Positions 4,862 through 6,010 of a stretch of DNA of 6,010 nt are shown here, piece by piece. Position numbers and translations under genes: made by a program. Each line of letters opens with the position of its first letter. The first letter of the stretch is position 1. Source of the DNA: Fimbriiglobus sp. (GTDB taxonomy: Bacteria; Planctomycetota; Planctomycetia; Gemmatales; Gemmataceae); the NCBI GenBank assembly GCA_025352585.1, contig JANXTD010000738.1:1-6010 (forward strand). The letters run 5' to 3'. The notes beneath the pieces were generated by a model. It was not told where the DNA came from. It ran no database searches and saw nothing but the letters and a program-made list of their open reading frames with translations.

Positions 4862-6010
4862 GTGCCGGTAGCCCCGCCCCCTTCGACCGGCTTCGCGGCC
4901 CGCCTCCAGGCGGCGCTGATCGCCCGCATCGGTGCCCAGCGCTACCACCTTTGGTTCCCCCTGGCGAACTTCATCCCGATGGGGCCGGAGGTCATCGTCG
5001 CGGTGCCGAACGCCAACGCCCAGGACTGGCTCACGCGCACCTTCGGCGACACCATCCGCGACGCCGCCCGCGACGCCAGCGACCAGCCGGCGCTCGCCGT
5101 CCGCTTCGTCGTCGATGAGGCGCTGTTCAACGGCACCGCCCCCGCCCCGGTTGTAACCCCGCCGGTCGCGGCGAAGTCGGGTAAGCCGCCGCTGATGGCC
5201 ACGGCGACGCTCTTCGAGGAGGCCCGGCCACTGCCGACGTTGCCGCGCCACGCCCCGAAGCCCGAGAAGCTGGCGGCCGCGACGAAGCCGGCGTTGAAGG
5301 CGCGCGGCCGGCGGTTCAAGACGCTCGGCGAGTTCGTCGTCGGGGCGTCGAACCGCGTCGCCCACGCCTCGGCGCTGAGCGTGGCCGAGGAGCCGGGCAT
5401 GGGCGGCAACCCGCTCGTGATCCACGGCCCCGTCGGCACCGGCAAGACGCACCTCCTCGAAGGCATCTACGCGGCCCTGAAAAAACAGTGGCCCGACCTC
5501 GGCCCGACCTACGTCACCGCCGAGGACTTTACGAGCCGCTTCGTCCAGGCGTCGCGGTTCAACAAGCTCGGCAGCTTCCACAAGCAGTTCCGCGACTGCG
5601 GGGCACTGCTGCTCGACAACCTCGACTTCCTGGCGACCAAGAAGCTCACGCAGGAGGAGTTCCTGCACACCTTCGACGCGCTGATCGCCGAGGGCCTGCA
5701 AGTCGTGGTGACGATGGATTGCCACCCGCGCCACGCCGACGAGTTGATGCCCGAACTCGTGGATCGGCTGCTCGGCGGGGCGGTCTGGGGTCTGATGCCG
5801 CCCGACGAGCCGACGCGGCTGGACATCCTGCGCAACAAGTCCACCGGCCTCGCGCCCCTGATCCCCGAAGACGTGCTGAAGTTCCTGGCGAAGAGTCTCA
5901 CGGGCAACGTGCGGGAACTCGAAGGCGCGGTCCACAGCGTGCGGCACTACGCCAAGGTCCAGGCGAAGCCGGTGACCATCGGCCTGGCCCGCGAAGCCCT
6001 CGGCGAACTC
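4862..6010 (+). CDS. dnaA: Chromosomal replication initiator DnaA (or DnaA paralogue), 5' part
   Basis: DnaA binds origin DnaA boxes and opens the duplex in an ATP-controlled way. The frame is open for 383 codons to the window edge, so the DNA-binding domain IV is not visible. Domain I spans about residues 11-85 (FAARLQAALIARIG, then WFPLANF), followed by a P/A/K-rich linker (about 91-150). The AAA+ domain begins at FKTLGEFVVGASNRVAHA (152 onward). It has Walker A GPVGTGKT (189-196), Walker B LLLDNLDFL (D252, N253), QEEFLHTFDAL, sensor-1 region VVVTMD, and sensor-2 NVRELEGA (R351). Two positions are unusual. Walker B has DN where most DnaA proteins have DD. Box VII reads VDRLLGGAVWGL (300-311), so the arginine-finger position (R285 in E. 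coli, within SRF) is a glycine, and the following segment is about four residues shorter. GTG 4862 was chosen because the codons upstream of it look non-coding; GTG 4799 is the alternative. No dnaN is visible next to it. Confidence 0.88.
   Translation, partial: MPVAPPPSTGFAARLQAALIARIGAQRYHLWFPLANFIPMGPEVIVAVPNANAQDWLTRTFGDTIRDAARDASDQPALAVRFVVDEALFNGTAPAPVVTPPVAAKSGKPPLMATATLFEEARPLPTLPRHAPKPEKLAAATKPALKARGRRFKTLGEFVVGASNRVAHASALSVAEEPGMGGNPLVIHGPVGTGKTHLLEGIYAALKKQWPDLGPTYVTAEDFTSRFVQASRFNKLGSFHKQFRDCGALLLDNLDFLATKKLTQEEFLHTFDALIAEGLQVVVTMDCHPRHADELMPELVDRLLGGAVWGLMPPDEPTRLDILRNKSTGLAPLIPEDVLKFLAKSLTGNVRELEGAVHSVRHYAKVQAKPVTIGLAREALGEL

Noticed and set aside
4856..5947. 363-codon open frame on the minus strand
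   Set aside because: It is the exact antisense of dnaA, whose Walker and sensor motifs are unmistakable.

Overview
The window is GC-rich (roughly two-thirds G+C), with third codon positions almost always G or C. The gene content points to a planctomycete, probably Gemmata-like. The hints are a two-part GNAT protein and a DnaA with a divergent AAA+ core, both of a kind I associate with that group, plus short tandem repeats of the GGGTATC type. This placement is inference from sequence style; no marker gene proves it.

Layout. Bases 1-70 form a long interrupted hairpin just downstream of a minus-strand gene. Three minus-strand genes follow in transcription order from 1872 down to 95: a small antitoxin-like protein, a PIN-domain toxin overlapping it by 4 bp, and a SAM-dependent methyltransferase with an N-terminal zinc-binding knuckle. 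The PIN gene is split by a one-base deletion near 1287. Divergent from these, at 1933-3245, lies a LarA-type nickel-pincer racemase gene. It also carries a one-base deletion, near 2055. Restoring that base gives a 437-residue protein whose catalytic residues fall at nearly the same numbers as in Lactobacillus plantarum LarA.

The convergent gap 3246-3358 is filled by an inverted repeat built from 7-bp GGGTATC/GGGTGTC units. Beyond it, on the minus strand, is a small protein combining a ribbon-helix-helix-like N-terminus with four CxxC knuckles. It diverges from a two-part GNAT acetyltransferase (3892-4611). A non-coding 250-bp GC-rich stretch then leads into the 5' part of a dnaA gene, which runs off the right edge after 383 codons.

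How the genes fit together. The antitoxin/toxin pair is a translationally coupled toxin-antitoxin cassette, now apparently without a working toxin. The other genes look like independent single-gene units, not one pathway. No larB, larC or larE (pincer cofactor synthesis), no dnaN and no DnaA-box cluster are visible here. I found no clear new multi-gene system. The most unusual items are the atypical DnaA core, the RHH-plus-zinc-knuckle protein, the two structured repeats, and the paired one-base lesions, which may be sequencing errors.
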